Origin: CAYJAD01 sp964370835
GTDB lineage: Bacteria > Desulfobacterota > Desulfovibrionia > Desulfovibrionales > Desulfovibrionaceae
NCBI GenBank assembly: GCA_964370835.1
Contig: CAYJLO010000003.1
Coordinates: 25,668 to 89,667 of the forward strand
Direction of reading: 5' to 3'
Length of the DNA stretch: 64,000 bases
Shown: positions 1 through 8,190 of the stretch, in pieces
Position numbering within the stretch: position 1 is the first letter of the stretch
How the letters are laid out: each line of letters begins with the position of its first letter
Position numbers and translations under genes: made by a program
Notes under the pieces: model-generated
The model's database searches: none
What the model was told of the DNA's origin: nothing
Seen by the model: only the letters and a program-made list of their open reading frames with translations

Positions 1-269
1 GATATAACAAAGGGGTTGGCGCTGAGTCCTAAGGAAACAAAAAGTCCAAAAAATAAAAATAACAAGACTAAAATGGGAACGCCGCGGAAAAACCATACGT
101 AGATGGATATGATGCGACGCAAGAAGGAAGGGCCATACACTTGTAATGTTGCCATGGGCACGCCCACCACAAGACCCATAGCCAAGGCTATACCCACGTT
201 GGCTATGGTAACAACACTACCGCCCAAGATATAGGGCAGGGCATCAAATATAGTTTTAAGTAATTCCAT
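1..269 (-). CDS. Amino-acid ABC transporter permease (3' end outside window)
   Basis: The minus-strand reading frame starts at an ATG at 269 and runs off the window edge, giving about 89 residues. The N-terminus reads MELLKTIFDALPYILGGS and continues through a hydrophobic span, then the segment WFFRGVPILVLLFLFFGL, which is typical of polar amino-acid (HisMQ-type) permeases. It would form the inner-membrane channel of an uptake system fed by the binding protein encoded just upstream at 316-1065. The gap between the two genes contains a hairpin. Family assignment is from the visible N-terminal third only; substrate is unknown. Confidence 0.8.
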   Translation of the reverse strand, partial: MELLKTIFDALPYILGGSVVTIANVGIALAMGLVVGVPMATLQVYGPSFLRRIISIYVWFFRGVPILVLLFLFFGLFVSLGLSANPFVI

Positions 270-281
270 AAAGAGAAAAGT

Positions 282-304
282 CCCCCGTTCATGACAAACG
301 GGGG
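282..304 (-). terminator. Hairpin between binding-protein and permease genes
   Basis: An 8-bp perfect stem (CCCCCGTT with AACGGGGG) encloses a 7-nt loop. Read on the minus strand it follows the binding-protein stop codon and is trailed by a short T-rich run. Its position inside a presumed operon suggests partial termination or 3' end protection, which would make more binding protein than permease. That role is inferred. Confidence 0.6.
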
Positions 305-315
305 AAAGTTAGGTG

Positions 316-1065
316 CTATTTCTTGTCTTGCAAGTATTTTTCTTGCAATTGCTTCCAGTAAGGATCGGCCATGAGCTTTTTGTAGCCTTCATTAACCAAG
401 GTGCGTAATTCTACGTCATCTTTGCGAATGGCCACGCCGAAATTGTCTGGCTTACCGTGTACGCCCACAATTTTCACAGCTTTATCTTTGCTGATGGCGT
501 CATCGGCAGGCAATTTGTCCATAAGGCCAGCATTAATACGACCGTTAAGTAAATCTTCAACGATTAAAGGAGCAGATTCGTATTGCACGAGTTCTACAGG
601 ATAACCTTTTTCTTTAATTTCTTTTTGAAAGTCAGAGGCTTCAGAAGTACCGCGTTGAACACCAATTTTTGTTTTGCCGCTTAAAATGGTGGCATTGGTG
701 AGGTCAGAATCTTTTTGTGCGATGAATACGCGAGAAACTTCCCAGTAAGGGTTAGAAAATTCAACCATTTGCTTACGCGCATCGGTGATGCTCATGCCGG
801 AAGCAATCATGTCAATTTGCTTGGCCAGAAGGGCAGGAATGATACCGTCCCATGCGATGGGCTTATGTTCCACTTTAAAGCCCATTTTTTTGGCAATCCA
901 ATTCATGGACTCCACGTCAAAGCCGTCAGGCTTACCTTCCGTATTCACGAAACCAAAAGGGGGGTAGTTGGCATCTATACCATTTACATAGGTTTTTTGT
1001 GCTGCTTGAGCACTACCTACGGCAAGTAATACCGTCAACAGACCAAAGGCAAGAATTCTTTTCAT
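316..1065 (-). CDS. Amino-acid ABC transporter substrate-binding protein
   Basis: This 249-residue protein has a clear Sec signal peptide (MKRILAFGLLTVLLAVGSAQA) followed by a family 3 solute-binding fold. Visible landmarks are NGIDANYPPFGFVNTEGKP near the mature N-terminus, the GFDVES segment, the hinge-region MSITDARKQMVEFSNPY, and IGVQRGTSE. Length is normal for the family. It would capture a polar amino acid in the periplasm and deliver it to the permease encoded downstream at 1-269. The start has a GGAG-type ribosome site about 11 nt upstream. A plausible sigma-70 promoter lies at 1124-1152. The ligand cannot be told from sequence. Confidence 0.92.
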   Translation of the reverse strand: MKRILAFGLLTVLLAVGSAQAAQKTYVNGIDANYPPFGFVNTEGKPDGFDVESMNWIAKKMGFKVEHKPIAWDGIIPALLAKQIDMIASGMSITDARKQMVEFSNPYWEVSRVFIAQKDSDLTNATILSGKTKIGVQRGTSEASDFQKEIKEKGYPVELVQYESAPLIVEDLLNGRINAGLMDKLPADDAISKDKAVKIVGVHGKPDNFGVAIRKDDVELRTLVNEGYKKLMADPYWKQLQEKYLQDKK

Positions 1066-1123
1066 AAACTTACAAACTCCTTAACACTGGGTATTTGAAA
1101 AAGGTCTAAAAAGGCCAAGGACT

Positions 1124-1152
1124 GAAATAGCAAAGTATTGTTTTTATGGCAA
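1124..1152 (-). promoter_or_regulatory. Candidate sigma-70 promoter for the amino-acid transporter
   Basis: On the minus strand, TTGCCA (1152-1147) and TATTTC (1129-1124) are separated by exactly 17 bp. They lie about 60 bp upstream of the binding-protein start. The -10 matches consensus only moderately, so this is a candidate. Confidence 0.4.
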
Positions 1153-1495
1153 GTGTGTAAAACTTAGTGAATTCACAGCATATTGCAACGTAAAGGGCAG
1201 TGTATTGTCATGTATGCATGGCATGTGTGGAGATTTTGCATTGTAATATAAGGTTATTGTTTTGAGAAAGAGGGAATCTGTCATGGTGAAAAGCTTTGTA
1301 TAACTATTTTTCAAAGGGCGATGCAGTGTTTATTAATATCACACAAAATTTGTGTTCATGTGGTGAGTTAGCATGGAAAAAGCAATTTTTACCACGGTTA
1401 ACAGCTTGATTTACCCATGCATGTTACTGTATATCTTGGGATTGCAAAAACTTAATCAAGAACCTTGCATGTCAAAGCAAGGTTAAGGATATATT
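1153..1495. other. AT-rich divergent intergenic region
   Basis: About 340 bp separate the divergent transporter and sugar-transferase genes. The stretch is AT-rich with several TTGCA or TGCAT words. I see no RNA gene, strong palindrome or reading frame. It must hold the promoter of the gene at 1496, which I cannot place with confidence. Confidence 0.5.
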
Positions 1496-2887
1496 ATGTG
1501 GGATATAATGATACGAAAATTTTTGGGCATTCGTCCGGCCCAGCTCATTACTTTATTATGTGATGGCCTTACCTTACAAATTGTGCTTTCTTTATGCGTT
1601 TTTTTACGCTCCTTGTGGGGAGATATTGACTATACTATCTACTTAGTTATGAGCATTTTATTGTGCTCTGGCCCCATATTTGCTTTAATGTTTGGCTCTT
1701 GTGAAACGCCGGTGCCGCCGGCCCATAAAGAGGTGAAATCTCTTTTTCTCAGTGTATCACTGGCATATCTTGTTATACTTGTTGTCTTTTTCATGACGCA
1801 AATTTCTGTGGAATATTCACGTATTATTCTTATTGTGGCGTGGAGTGTGAGCGTGGTGGCTGTGCCCGTGGTACGCGGTTTCATGCGCCGTAGGTTATGC
1901 CGTAAAGAATGGTGGGGTACACCGGTGTTCTTTTTGGCAAAAAAAGAGCATGTGGGTCGAGTTTGGCAAGAGCTCTTGGAGCATCCTGAACGTGGTTTGC
2001 GACCTGTGGGTCATATAGATATGAATGATTCCCCTTATATATGGAAGAAAAATGTCATAGATGTACAAAGTACGTATGTCTCACCCATGTTTATTTGGGT
2101 CAGTGATGAAGGGAAAAATGTTAATGATTCTAAACAATTTGAAGAAGTAGCCCTGCTGTGTAAGCGTGTACTTGTCGTGGCTCCTCAATCTCAAACTTTA
2201 AAGAAATTTTGGTTGGCACCGCGTCTTTTGGGCAATTCCACTGCCTTTATGGTGAAGCAAAATCTCACCGATATGCGTCGCCTGCGGGTGAAGCGTTTTA
2301 TGGATATATGTATTTCCAGTGCGGCTTTGGTGTTTTTGGCGCCGCTGTTCCTTTTTCTTGTGGCTTGGATACGCACAAGTTCCAAAGGACCGGCCTTTTA
2401 TAGCCAAAAGCGCATTGGGCAAGGTGGTCAGGCCATACGCATATTTAAATTTCGCTCCATGGTACAAAATGCCGATGACGTGCTTAATCAATATCTTGAA
2501 GATAATGAAGAATATCGCGAAGAATGGAAAAAAGATCAAAAGCTTCGCCATGATCCCCGTATTACCAAGGTGGGGCATTTTTTGCGCAAGACCAGCCTAG
2601 ATGAGCTACCACAGCTGTTCAATGTGTTCATGGGCAGCATGACCTTGGTGGGGCCGCGTCCCATTGTGGAAAATGAAATAGAGCGCTATGGCGATGTTTA
2701 TCTTGAATATCAAGAGGTAAAACCTGGTATTACAGGACTTTGGCAAATATCTGGACGGAATAATACCACATATGAACAGCGTGTTTCGTATGATCGCTAT
2801 TATGTGACCAATTGGTCAGTGTGGATGGATTTGTGGATCCTCATGCGTACCATACCGGTGGCTTTGCGCGGTGAGGGCGCCTATTAA
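1496..2887 (+). CDS. Undecaprenyl-phosphate sugar-1-phosphate transferase (WbaP type)
   Basis: This 463-residue membrane protein is a polyisoprenyl-phosphate hexose-1-phosphate transferase. It would start a surface polysaccharide by moving a sugar phosphate from a UDP-sugar to undecaprenyl phosphate at the inner membrane. Four predicted spans lie in the first 130 residues, then a soluble middle region. The catalytic sugar-transferase domain starts near residue 260: RLRVKRFMD, a hydrophobic re-entrant helix, FKFRSM, DPRITKVGHFLRKTSLDELPQ with the Asp369-Glu370 pair, LVGPRP, and GITGLWQISGRNN. The long N-terminus matches WbaP rather than the short PglC form. Galactose or another hexose may be the substrate. 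It stands alone and has its own terminator. Confidence 0.9.
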   Translation: MWDIMIRKFLGIRPAQLITLLCDGLTLQIVLSLCVFLRSLWGDIDYTIYLVMSILLCSGPIFALMFGSCETPVPPAHKEVKSLFLSVSLAYLVILVVFFMTQISVEYSRIILIVAWSVSVVAVPVVRGFMRRRLCRKEWWGTPVFFLAKKEHVGRVWQELLEHPERGLRPVGHIDMNDSPYIWKKNVIDVQSTYVSPMFIWVSDEGKNVNDSKQFEEVALLCKRVLVVAPQSQTLKKFWLAPRLLGNSTAFMVKQNLTDMRRLRVKRFMDICISSAALVFLAPLFLFLVAWIRTSSKGPAFYSQKRIGQGGQAIRIFKFRSMVQNADDVLNQYLEDNEEYREEWKKDQKLRHDPRITKVGHFLRKTSLDELPQLFNVFMGSMTLVGPRPIVENEIERYGDVYLEYQEVKPGITGLWQISGRNNTTYEQRVSYDRYYVTNWSVWMDLWILMRTIPVALRGEGAY

Positions 2888-2903
2888 AAGACATTTTGTG
2901 AAA

Positions 2904-2932
2904 ACTGCGTGCTTGGGTACGCAGTTTTTTTT
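2904..2932 (+). terminator. Rho-independent terminator after the sugar transferase
   Basis: A perfect ACTGCGT/ACGCAGT stem, extended by flanking A/T pairs, is followed by a run of eight T. It starts 17 bp after the stop codon at 2887. Confidence 0.85.
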
Positions 2933-3265
2933 GGTCTAAAAATTAAAAAATATTGAAATTAACAGTCAAAAATAGAATACTTTTTTTTGTGTTAACAAAT
3001 AATTAATACTAAAATGCTAATTTTGTAAAGACTTGATATATTAATTTAAAAAATCAGAAGAGCTGTTTTTTTATCTGATTTTCAGTGAGAACTGTTTTCA
3101 AAAATTACTTGCCTTAAAGCTAAAAAAGCTCTAGAAGTTGAAAAAGCTAATCATTGTCCGTGCATTTTTACTGTATAAGGGCTTGCAATTGTGTATTTTT
3201 GTGTTAGCTATGCGGTATAGAGTTACATTTCAATGACAAATTATCGCAAATAAAAGGAGTAAAGT
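2933..3265 (+). other. AT-rich leader region before the P-type ATPase set
   Basis: This 330-bp stretch is markedly AT-rich. It contains one hairpin, AAAATCAGA (3050-3058) pairing with TCTGATTTT (3074-3082). An AAAGGAGTAAAGT ribosome site directly precedes the start at 3266. A metal-responsive operator might be expected here, but I find no sequence I can name. I see no coding capacity or recognised riboswitch. Confidence 0.45.
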
Positions 3266-3514
3266 ATGCAAGGATTTTTCCGTTTCGGTTTAGTGTTTTT
3301 GGGTGGTGTTGTTGTGGGTGCCATGGCAAAGCAAGCTTTAAGTGGTAATACATGCCTTCGTCCCATGGCGGCTGATTTATTGAGCCGTGGCATGGACGCA
3401 AAAGATTGCGTCATGTCCAAAGTGGAAACCCTTAAGGAAACCGTAGAAGATTTAGTTGCTGAAGCACAAAACACTTCTGAAAAACGTAAAACTGAAGAAA
3501 AGGCCAAAGCTTAG
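3266..3514 (+). CDS. Small single-span membrane protein paired with P-type ATPase (PacL/DUF6110-like)
   Basis: This 82-residue protein has one N-terminal transmembrane helix (about 5-21, rich in Gly and small residues: LGGVVVGAMAKQAL). A charged, probably helical C-terminal part follows, with an acidic stretch (VETLKETVEDLVAEAQ) and a Lys/Glu-rich tail. Two cysteines (NTCLRP and AKDCVM) could bind metal. It ends 17 bp before the ATPase gene at 3532, so the two are surely co-transcribed. Layout and local sequence resemble the small DUF6110 proteins beside P-type ATPases in anaerobes, and the mycobacterial DUF1490 (PacL) proteins that scaffold such pumps. That comparison is from memory and is an inference. 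Expression is supported by a strong AAAGGAG site. Confidence 0.75.
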   Translation: MQGFFRFGLVFLGGVVVGAMAKQALSGNTCLRPMAADLLSRGMDAKDCVMSKVETLKETVEDLVAEAQNTSEKRKTEEKAKA

Positions 3515-3531
3515 GCTTTCGAGGGGACGTC

Positions 3532-5682
3532 ATGCACTGTTGTCGTATTGTACATGAAATTCAAGGAAGCGTAGGCAGATTGCGTGCGCGTTCCCTCAAG
3601 CCCATGTCTGCCAAACTTGCCACGGCTTTGCTTGAGCAGCTTGGGCAGCTTAAAGGCATTTGCGAGGTGAGCATCAATCCGCGCACCGGTTCTGTGCTCT
3701 TTTGGTATGAAAGCGATGAAGCTCGTACTCAAGCTTTGGAAATTTTACAGGTGGAAGACATCAATGCCCCGCAAGGTAGCAGCAGTACAGCACTGAGCCT
3801 TGTGGGTTCAGCCTTGGCATTGCCAGATAAAATTGCCCCATTGCGCTCGCTCAATAAATTCCCCTTGGTGGGAGCTTTGGTGCGTTATGGCCTCATGCGC
3901 ATATTCATGCCGCCGTGGTTGCGTATGATTTTGAGCATAAAATCTGCCATCCCTTATATTATGCAGGGTGTTTCTTCCCTCATGCGCGGTAAGATTAATG
4001 TGGAGCTTTTAGACGCCACCGCCATAGGAATATCTTTACTGCGTAGGGATTTCCCCACCGTGAGCATGCTCACCTTCCTCTTGGGTCTTGGTGAGGCCTT
4101 GGAAGAGTGGACGCGCCATCATTCCCGTCAAGGCTTGGCACAAAGCTTGGCTTTGGATGTGGATAATGTGTGGATTCGCCACGAAGATAGCGAAGTGCGC
4201 ATTCCCTTTGCAGAGTTGACCCTTGAGCATGAAGTCATCGTGCGCACCGGTGCTGTTATTATGGTTGATGGCGTGGTGGTACAAGGCGAAGCTGTGGTGA
4301 ATCAGTCCTCCATGACCGGCGAGCCTCAAGGCATTGTGCGCACCAAGGGTGCTTCGGTCTATGCCGGCACTGTGGTGGAAGAGGGCACCATTATTGTGAA
4401 GCCCACCAGCCTTGCCTCAGAAACGCGCTTGCAAAAGATTATAGATTTCATCGAAGATTCCCAAAGCCTTAAGGCAGATATCGAAAGCCGCGCCATGCGT
4501 ATGGCCGATGCCGCCGTGCCATTTACTTTCTTGCTTTCCGGTCTTGTGTATCTTATTACGCGCGATCCCATCCGCGCTTCTTCGGTGCTTTTGGTGGATT
4601 ATTCCTGCGCATTGCGTTTGGCAACGCCGCTAGCCATCTTGGCCACCATGCGCGAAGGGGCCAGCCGCGGTGTGCTCATCAAGGGCGGCGTCTTTTTAGA
4701 AGCTTTAGCCGAAGCCGATACCATTGTTTTTGATAAAACAGGTACGCTCACCGAAGCCAAGCCTCAAGTGGCAGAAGTTTTGGCTTGCGATAGTCATGAG
4801 CCTCAAGAAATTTTACGCCTTGCCGCCTGCATGGAAGAGCACTTCCCGCATCCAGTGGCGCGTGCCATTGTGCGCGAAGCCGAACTACAGGGCCTCATGC
4901 ATGAGGAAGAACATGGCGAAGTGGAATATGTGGTGGCCCACGGCATAGCCAGCCGCTTGCATGGTGAGCGAGTGCTTTTGGGTAGTCGTCACTATATCCG
5001 CGATGATGAAAATATCGATATCAGTTCCATGGAATCAGAAGTGGAACGCCTTATAGCATGCGGATATTCCTTGCTTTATTTGGCAAGGGGTGGCTTCATT
5101 GCCGGCATCATAGCCATACGTGATACCGTGCGCCCTGAGGCTTTGGAAGTTATCACCAAGCTTAAGGAAAGCGGTATAAAACGCGTGGTCATGCTCACGG
5201 GCGATGATAGACGTGCCGCGGCCAATATGGCAGAGCACCTTGGAATCACTGAATATCATGCCGGTATCTTACCCGTGGACAAAGCCCAGATTGTACAAGA
5301 ATTACAAGCTGAAGGATGCAAGGTTATCATGGTGGGCGATGGCGTCAATGATGCCCCCGGCCTTTCCATGGCAGACGTGGGCGTAAGCCTTCGCGATGGC
5401 ACTGACTTAGCCAAGGAAGTGGCAGACGTGGTCTTGCTGGAAAGTAATTTGCATTCCTTGGTGGTGGCTCGTCAGCTTGGGCAAAAAGTGGTGCAACGCA
5501 TCAGGGGAAATTTTGCGGCCAATATGAGTTTGAATTCCGCGTTCTTAGGTTTAAGTTTATTTGGAATAATTACTCCCACCATGTCGGCCATTTTGCATAA
5601 TGTGACCACTGTGGGCGTGACCTTAAATGCCACAAGACCGCATTTACCAGCAGTTCCCAGTGAGGAACTTATTGAAAATTAA
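3532..5682 (+). CDS. Heavy-metal-type P-type ATPase with YSC in place of CPC
   Basis: This 716-residue pump has an HMA2-like N-terminal domain (about 1-75, no CxxC). Membrane segments and the A-domain follow (NQSSMTGEP about 264-272, with the TGE loop), then the phosphorylation site DKTGTLTE (Asp401) and the nucleotide-domain His-Pro (FPHPVARAI). LTGDD (Thr556-Asp559) and GDGVNDAP (602-609) complete the set, so all catalytic motifs are intact. The membrane metal motif is unusual: the expected Cys-Pro-Cys position reads DYSCALRLATP (Tyr357-Ser358-Cys359). This argues against a standard Cu or Zn exporter and leaves the ion open; Mn, Fe or Zn are all possible. It is co-transcribed with the small membrane protein at 3266 and lies near an HMA2-like gene at 5959. 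Confidence 0.93.
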   Translation: MHCCRIVHEIQGSVGRLRARSLKPMSAKLATALLEQLGQLKGICEVSINPRTGSVLFWYESDEARTQALEILQVEDINAPQGSSSTALSLVGSALALPDKIAPLRSLNKFPLVGALVRYGLMRIFMPPWLRMILSIKSAIPYIMQGVSSLMRGKINVELLDATAIGISLLRRDFPTVSMLTFLLGLGEALEEWTRHHSRQGLAQSLALDVDNVWIRHEDSEVRIPFAELTLEHEVIVRTGAVIMVDGVVVQGEAVVNQSSMTGEPQGIVRTKGASVYAGTVVEEGTIIVKPTSLASETRLQKIIDFIEDSQSLKADIESRAMRMADAAVPFTFLLSGLVYLITRDPIRASSVLLVDYSCALRLATPLAILATMREGASRGVLIKGGVFLEALAEADTIVFDKTGTLTEAKPQVAEVLACDSHEPQEILRLAACMEEHFPHPVARAIVREAELQGLMHEEEHGEVEYVVAHGIASRLHGERVLLGSRHYIRDDENIDISSMESEVERLIACGYSLLYLARGGFIAGIIAIRDTVRPEALEVITKLKESGIKRVVMLTGDDRRAAANMAEHLGITEYHAGILPVDKAQIVQELQAEGCKVIMVGDGVNDAPGLSMADVGVSLRDGTDLAKEVADVVLLESNLHSLVVARQLGQKVVQRIRGNFAANMSLNSAFLGLSLFGIITPTMSAILHNVTTVGVTLNATRPHLPAVPSEELIEN

Positions 5683-5704
5683 ACCTTTTTATAGGTATAC
5701 ATTT

Positions 5705-5750
5705 CGTAGCATGTTAAAAAAGGATGAAAATCCTGCTTTGTCATGCTACG
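5705..5750 (+). terminator. Nested hairpin after the ATPase gene
   Basis: The outer arms CGTAGCATG (5705-5713) and CATGCTACG (5742-5750) pair perfectly. They enclose an inner hairpin AGGAT-GAAA-ATCCT (5721-5734). It lies 22 bp past the stop codon at 5682. The trailing sequence has A rather than T runs, so it may be an RNA-stabilising end or a weak terminator. Confidence 0.55.
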
Positions 5751-5958
5751 GTCACAAAAAAGCGTATATGCTCAAGCCATAAATTGAGTTATATTGTATA
5801 TTTTACACAGCCTAAGTTTTATAGTATTTTGGACGTTACCTTGCCATGAGGCTGTGTGACAAGGGTGCTGAAAAAGTTTTAACACAAAGCTTTTTCAAAT
5901 GATTAGATGGACAGTGTCAGCGTAAAAGTGCGCAGATTACTGGGCATATGGAGGGAAT

Positions 5959-6435
5959 ATGATTGAAGATTATATAGTTTCTTTCACCGAGGGGCGCATT
6001 CGTTTGCGTCATCCGGCCTTGAAAGACCAAGCCCTTGGTGAAGAAATTTGTAACTTTTTAAAAGATATGAATGGCATTTTAAGCATTGAGCACAAGTGCA
6101 TCACCGGTTCCTTGCTGATTCATTATGATCATGAATCCATCACGCAAGAAGAAATTCAAGCACTTTTGGAGCAAGGTCAGGGTTGGCTTGAGGCTCAAAG
6201 CCCAGCAACAACCACAGCTTGCACCAGTGCTATTGCTTACAAGCCGTCTTCATGGGCCCCCACTCAGCTCACAGCGGCGCAAAAGCGCAAACTCATCAAT
6301 AGAACCATGTTGTCCACCTTCTTGGTAACCTTGGTCAGCGGTGGCATGGGTAATAAGAAAGCCCATTACATGGCCGGCGGTGCTTTTGCGGCTTTAACCT
6401 TGGCGCACATTTGGCGCATGCGTAAGGTTATATAA
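5959..6435 (+). CDS. Stand-alone HMA2-like protein with C-terminal membrane anchor
   Basis: This is a 158-residue protein. Residues 1-75 form a ferredoxin-like domain similar in style to the N-terminus of the ATPase at 3532: IVSFTEGRIRLRHPAL here against IVHEIQGSVGRLRARSL there. No CxxC metal motif is present. After a Ser/Thr/Pro-rich linker come two short hydrophobic stretches (about 112-126 and 134-150) and a basic end. The start has a GGAGGGAATATG ribosome site. It lies 276 bp after the ATPase on the same strand. It may modulate or localise the pump, by analogy with the HMA2-domain proteins often found beside such ATPases. Function is inferred from context only. Confidence 0.75.
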   Translation: MIEDYIVSFTEGRIRLRHPALKDQALGEEICNFLKDMNGILSIEHKCITGSLLIHYDHESITQEEIQALLEQGQGWLEAQSPATTTACTSAIAYKPSSWAPTQLTAAQKRKLINRTMLSTFLVTLVSGGMGNKKAHYMAGGAFAALTLAHIWRMRKVI

Positions 6436-8110
6436 GCGTTTCTAATACTTGCTTCATTCGTATTTCATAGCTGTGCTTGGCGCGTAAGTGCTCTTGCCAG
6501 CCCATTTTCAGTTCTTCTTTAGTGCTGTGTGACATGTGTTGCACAGCACTTTTTGCATCCTCTGCTCGAGAAAAGGCCATGGCTTGCACCAATTCCTTGG
6601 GGAAAATATTCAATCCATCTGTTGTATTGCTGAATAAAAAGCCCCCAGCCGCCCAAACATCAAAATGTCTTTGCGTAAGCCCCGCCGGAAGAAGCAGCGA
6701 GGTGATATTAAGCACTGCAGGGGCCGCCGCATACAGGGCTGAAAGCTCACCATAATAATCCACATTTTCATGAAAAACATGCGCATCAGCTTGGGGTAAG
6801 AGCTCTTGCCAAAGCTTTGCATCGCCAAAAATGTCCACATTGTTCGGCAAAAAGCTTTGTAACCAGTGCACGCGCTGGTACTGAGCACTTTGTTCAGCCC
6901 CAAGACCCACATGGCGTAACTGCGCGTGTAGCCAAAAAGAGTGCACCTGCATGGCCTCGGCCCACCAGTGAAAATGCGGTGATCCTTTTCCTTGGACAAT
7001 ACTTTCTTGCGCCAATGTGAAAAGCTCTGCCGCAACTTTTGCCGCGGCAAAAAATCCCTGCTTTTGTGGAAAAGCCGCACGGCCCACAAAAATGCACGAA
7101 GCCTTCATGGCGGCCTTAATGTTGCCGTTGTTGCGGTATTGCGCTTTATGCGCTTCTTCTTGCGCTTGCCACATGTGTTGTGCCGTAGCCAGCGGAATAT
7201 GCAGAACTTTTTCAGCACCTTCTTGCCGTAAAGCAGACATAAAAGAGGCATCCGTCACCAAGATGGCGCACTTTTTCCACCAAGGTAAGCGTAATGACGC
7301 AAGCACATGCCATGGATTATCCACAAACCACAAAGCCACGGGAATGCCCAAAGCCTGCAGTAGAGCATAGTCTTGCCCGTGGGCATCAAGTCCTTGCAAA
7401 TTGAGGGAGAAAAAGAGTGCCACGCGTCCGGAATGCTGCACTTCAGTGAGGGCATCACGTAGAGCGTCATGTTGATTTTGTGCGGCCGCTGTCTGTCCCT
7501 GCACATGACTAAAACCCCCTTGGCGCACGGGCACTACTTCATAACCCAAGGCCGTGAAGGCAAGGGTGAGCTCTTGCTCCAAAAGCTGATTGGGCGCGCA
7601 TCCCAGTAAGATGACAGGCTTGCCGGTGGAAGTGCTTTTCGTATGGGCGGAGGCGTGACTTTGCGCCAGTGCTTGCCCCAAGATGGGCCACCAAAAATCC
7701 GGAAAAAGCCGCGTATTATGCCCATACCACCAAAGGGCGGCGCAGGGTTCTTTGGCAAGCAGGGCAGGCACGTCTTCGGCTTGAATCATTTGCATATGTT
7801 TCGGCAGGGGGGGCAGGGATTGCTTTTGTTCAGGTGTCAAGCCAGTGAAAAATTTCTCACACTCCACCACATATAGGGGCGTGTTTTGGCATGGAAAGAA
7901 TAGGTCAGCTTGTGCCAACCCCCAGAGTCCTGCCATGCCAAAAATAATGTGCGCTGTGGGCTGTGCATGCGTATCCAGGTGCGCATTTAGGCGCGTATAC
8001 GAGGCCTTGCCACCATCAAGGCTAAAGGCTTTTTGACGAAAATCTGCCATGCGCAAACGTTGGGGGCGTTGTGCGTGGGGGGGCGAAGTTAAGCCATGGT
8101 GTGGATTCAT
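6428..8110 (-). CDS. CgeB-like glycosyltransferase family protein
   Basis: This 560-residue protein has two Rossmann-like halves. The first contains VILLGCAPNQLLEQELTLAF and GYEVVPVRQGGF. The C-terminal half carries LPAGLTQRHFDVWAAGGFLF, then GLNIFPKELVQA, the pattern of the CgeB/YkvP-type glycosyltransferase domain. Such proteins in Desulfovibrio are often linked to modification of surface or flagellar proteins, but the acceptor is unknown. The gene converges on the HMA2-like gene and overlaps it by 8 bp at the TTATATAA around the two stop codons. The chosen start lacks a strong ribosome site; Met21 (MADFRQKAF) is an alternative. Confidence 0.75.
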   Translation of the reverse strand: MNPHHGLTSPPHAQRPQRLRMADFRQKAFSLDGGKASYTRLNAHLDTHAQPTAHIIFGMAGLWGLAQADLFFPCQNTPLYVVECEKFFTGLTPEQKQSLPPLPKHMQMIQAEDVPALLAKEPCAALWWYGHNTRLFPDFWWPILGQALAQSHASAHTKSTSTGKPVILLGCAPNQLLEQELTLAFTALGYEVVPVRQGGFSHVQGQTAAAQNQHDALRDALTEVQHSGRVALFFSLNLQGLDAHGQDYALLQALGIPVALWFVDNPWHVLASLRLPWWKKCAILVTDASFMSALRQEGAEKVLHIPLATAQHMWQAQEEAHKAQYRNNGNIKAAMKASCIFVGRAAFPQKQGFFAAAKVAAELFTLAQESIVQGKGSPHFHWWAEAMQVHSFWLHAQLRHVGLGAEQSAQYQRVHWLQSFLPNNVDIFGDAKLWQELLPQADAHVFHENVDYYGELSALYAAAPAVLNITSLLLPAGLTQRHFDVWAAGGFLFSNTTDGLNIFPKELVQAMAFSRAEDAKSAVQHMSHSTKEELKMGWQEHLRAKHSYEIRMKQVLETLI

Positions 8111-8190
8111 AAAGCACTCACAAAATTTTTAGGGGCATAATATACTTGGCTAAAAGCGATTTTTAGCATATGTTCCCGCATGGTGAAATT

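Noticed and set aside
3532..6435. Classical copper or zinc efflux operon
   Set aside because: The CPC motif and N-terminal CxxC metal domains are absent, and no metal regulator gene is adjacent.
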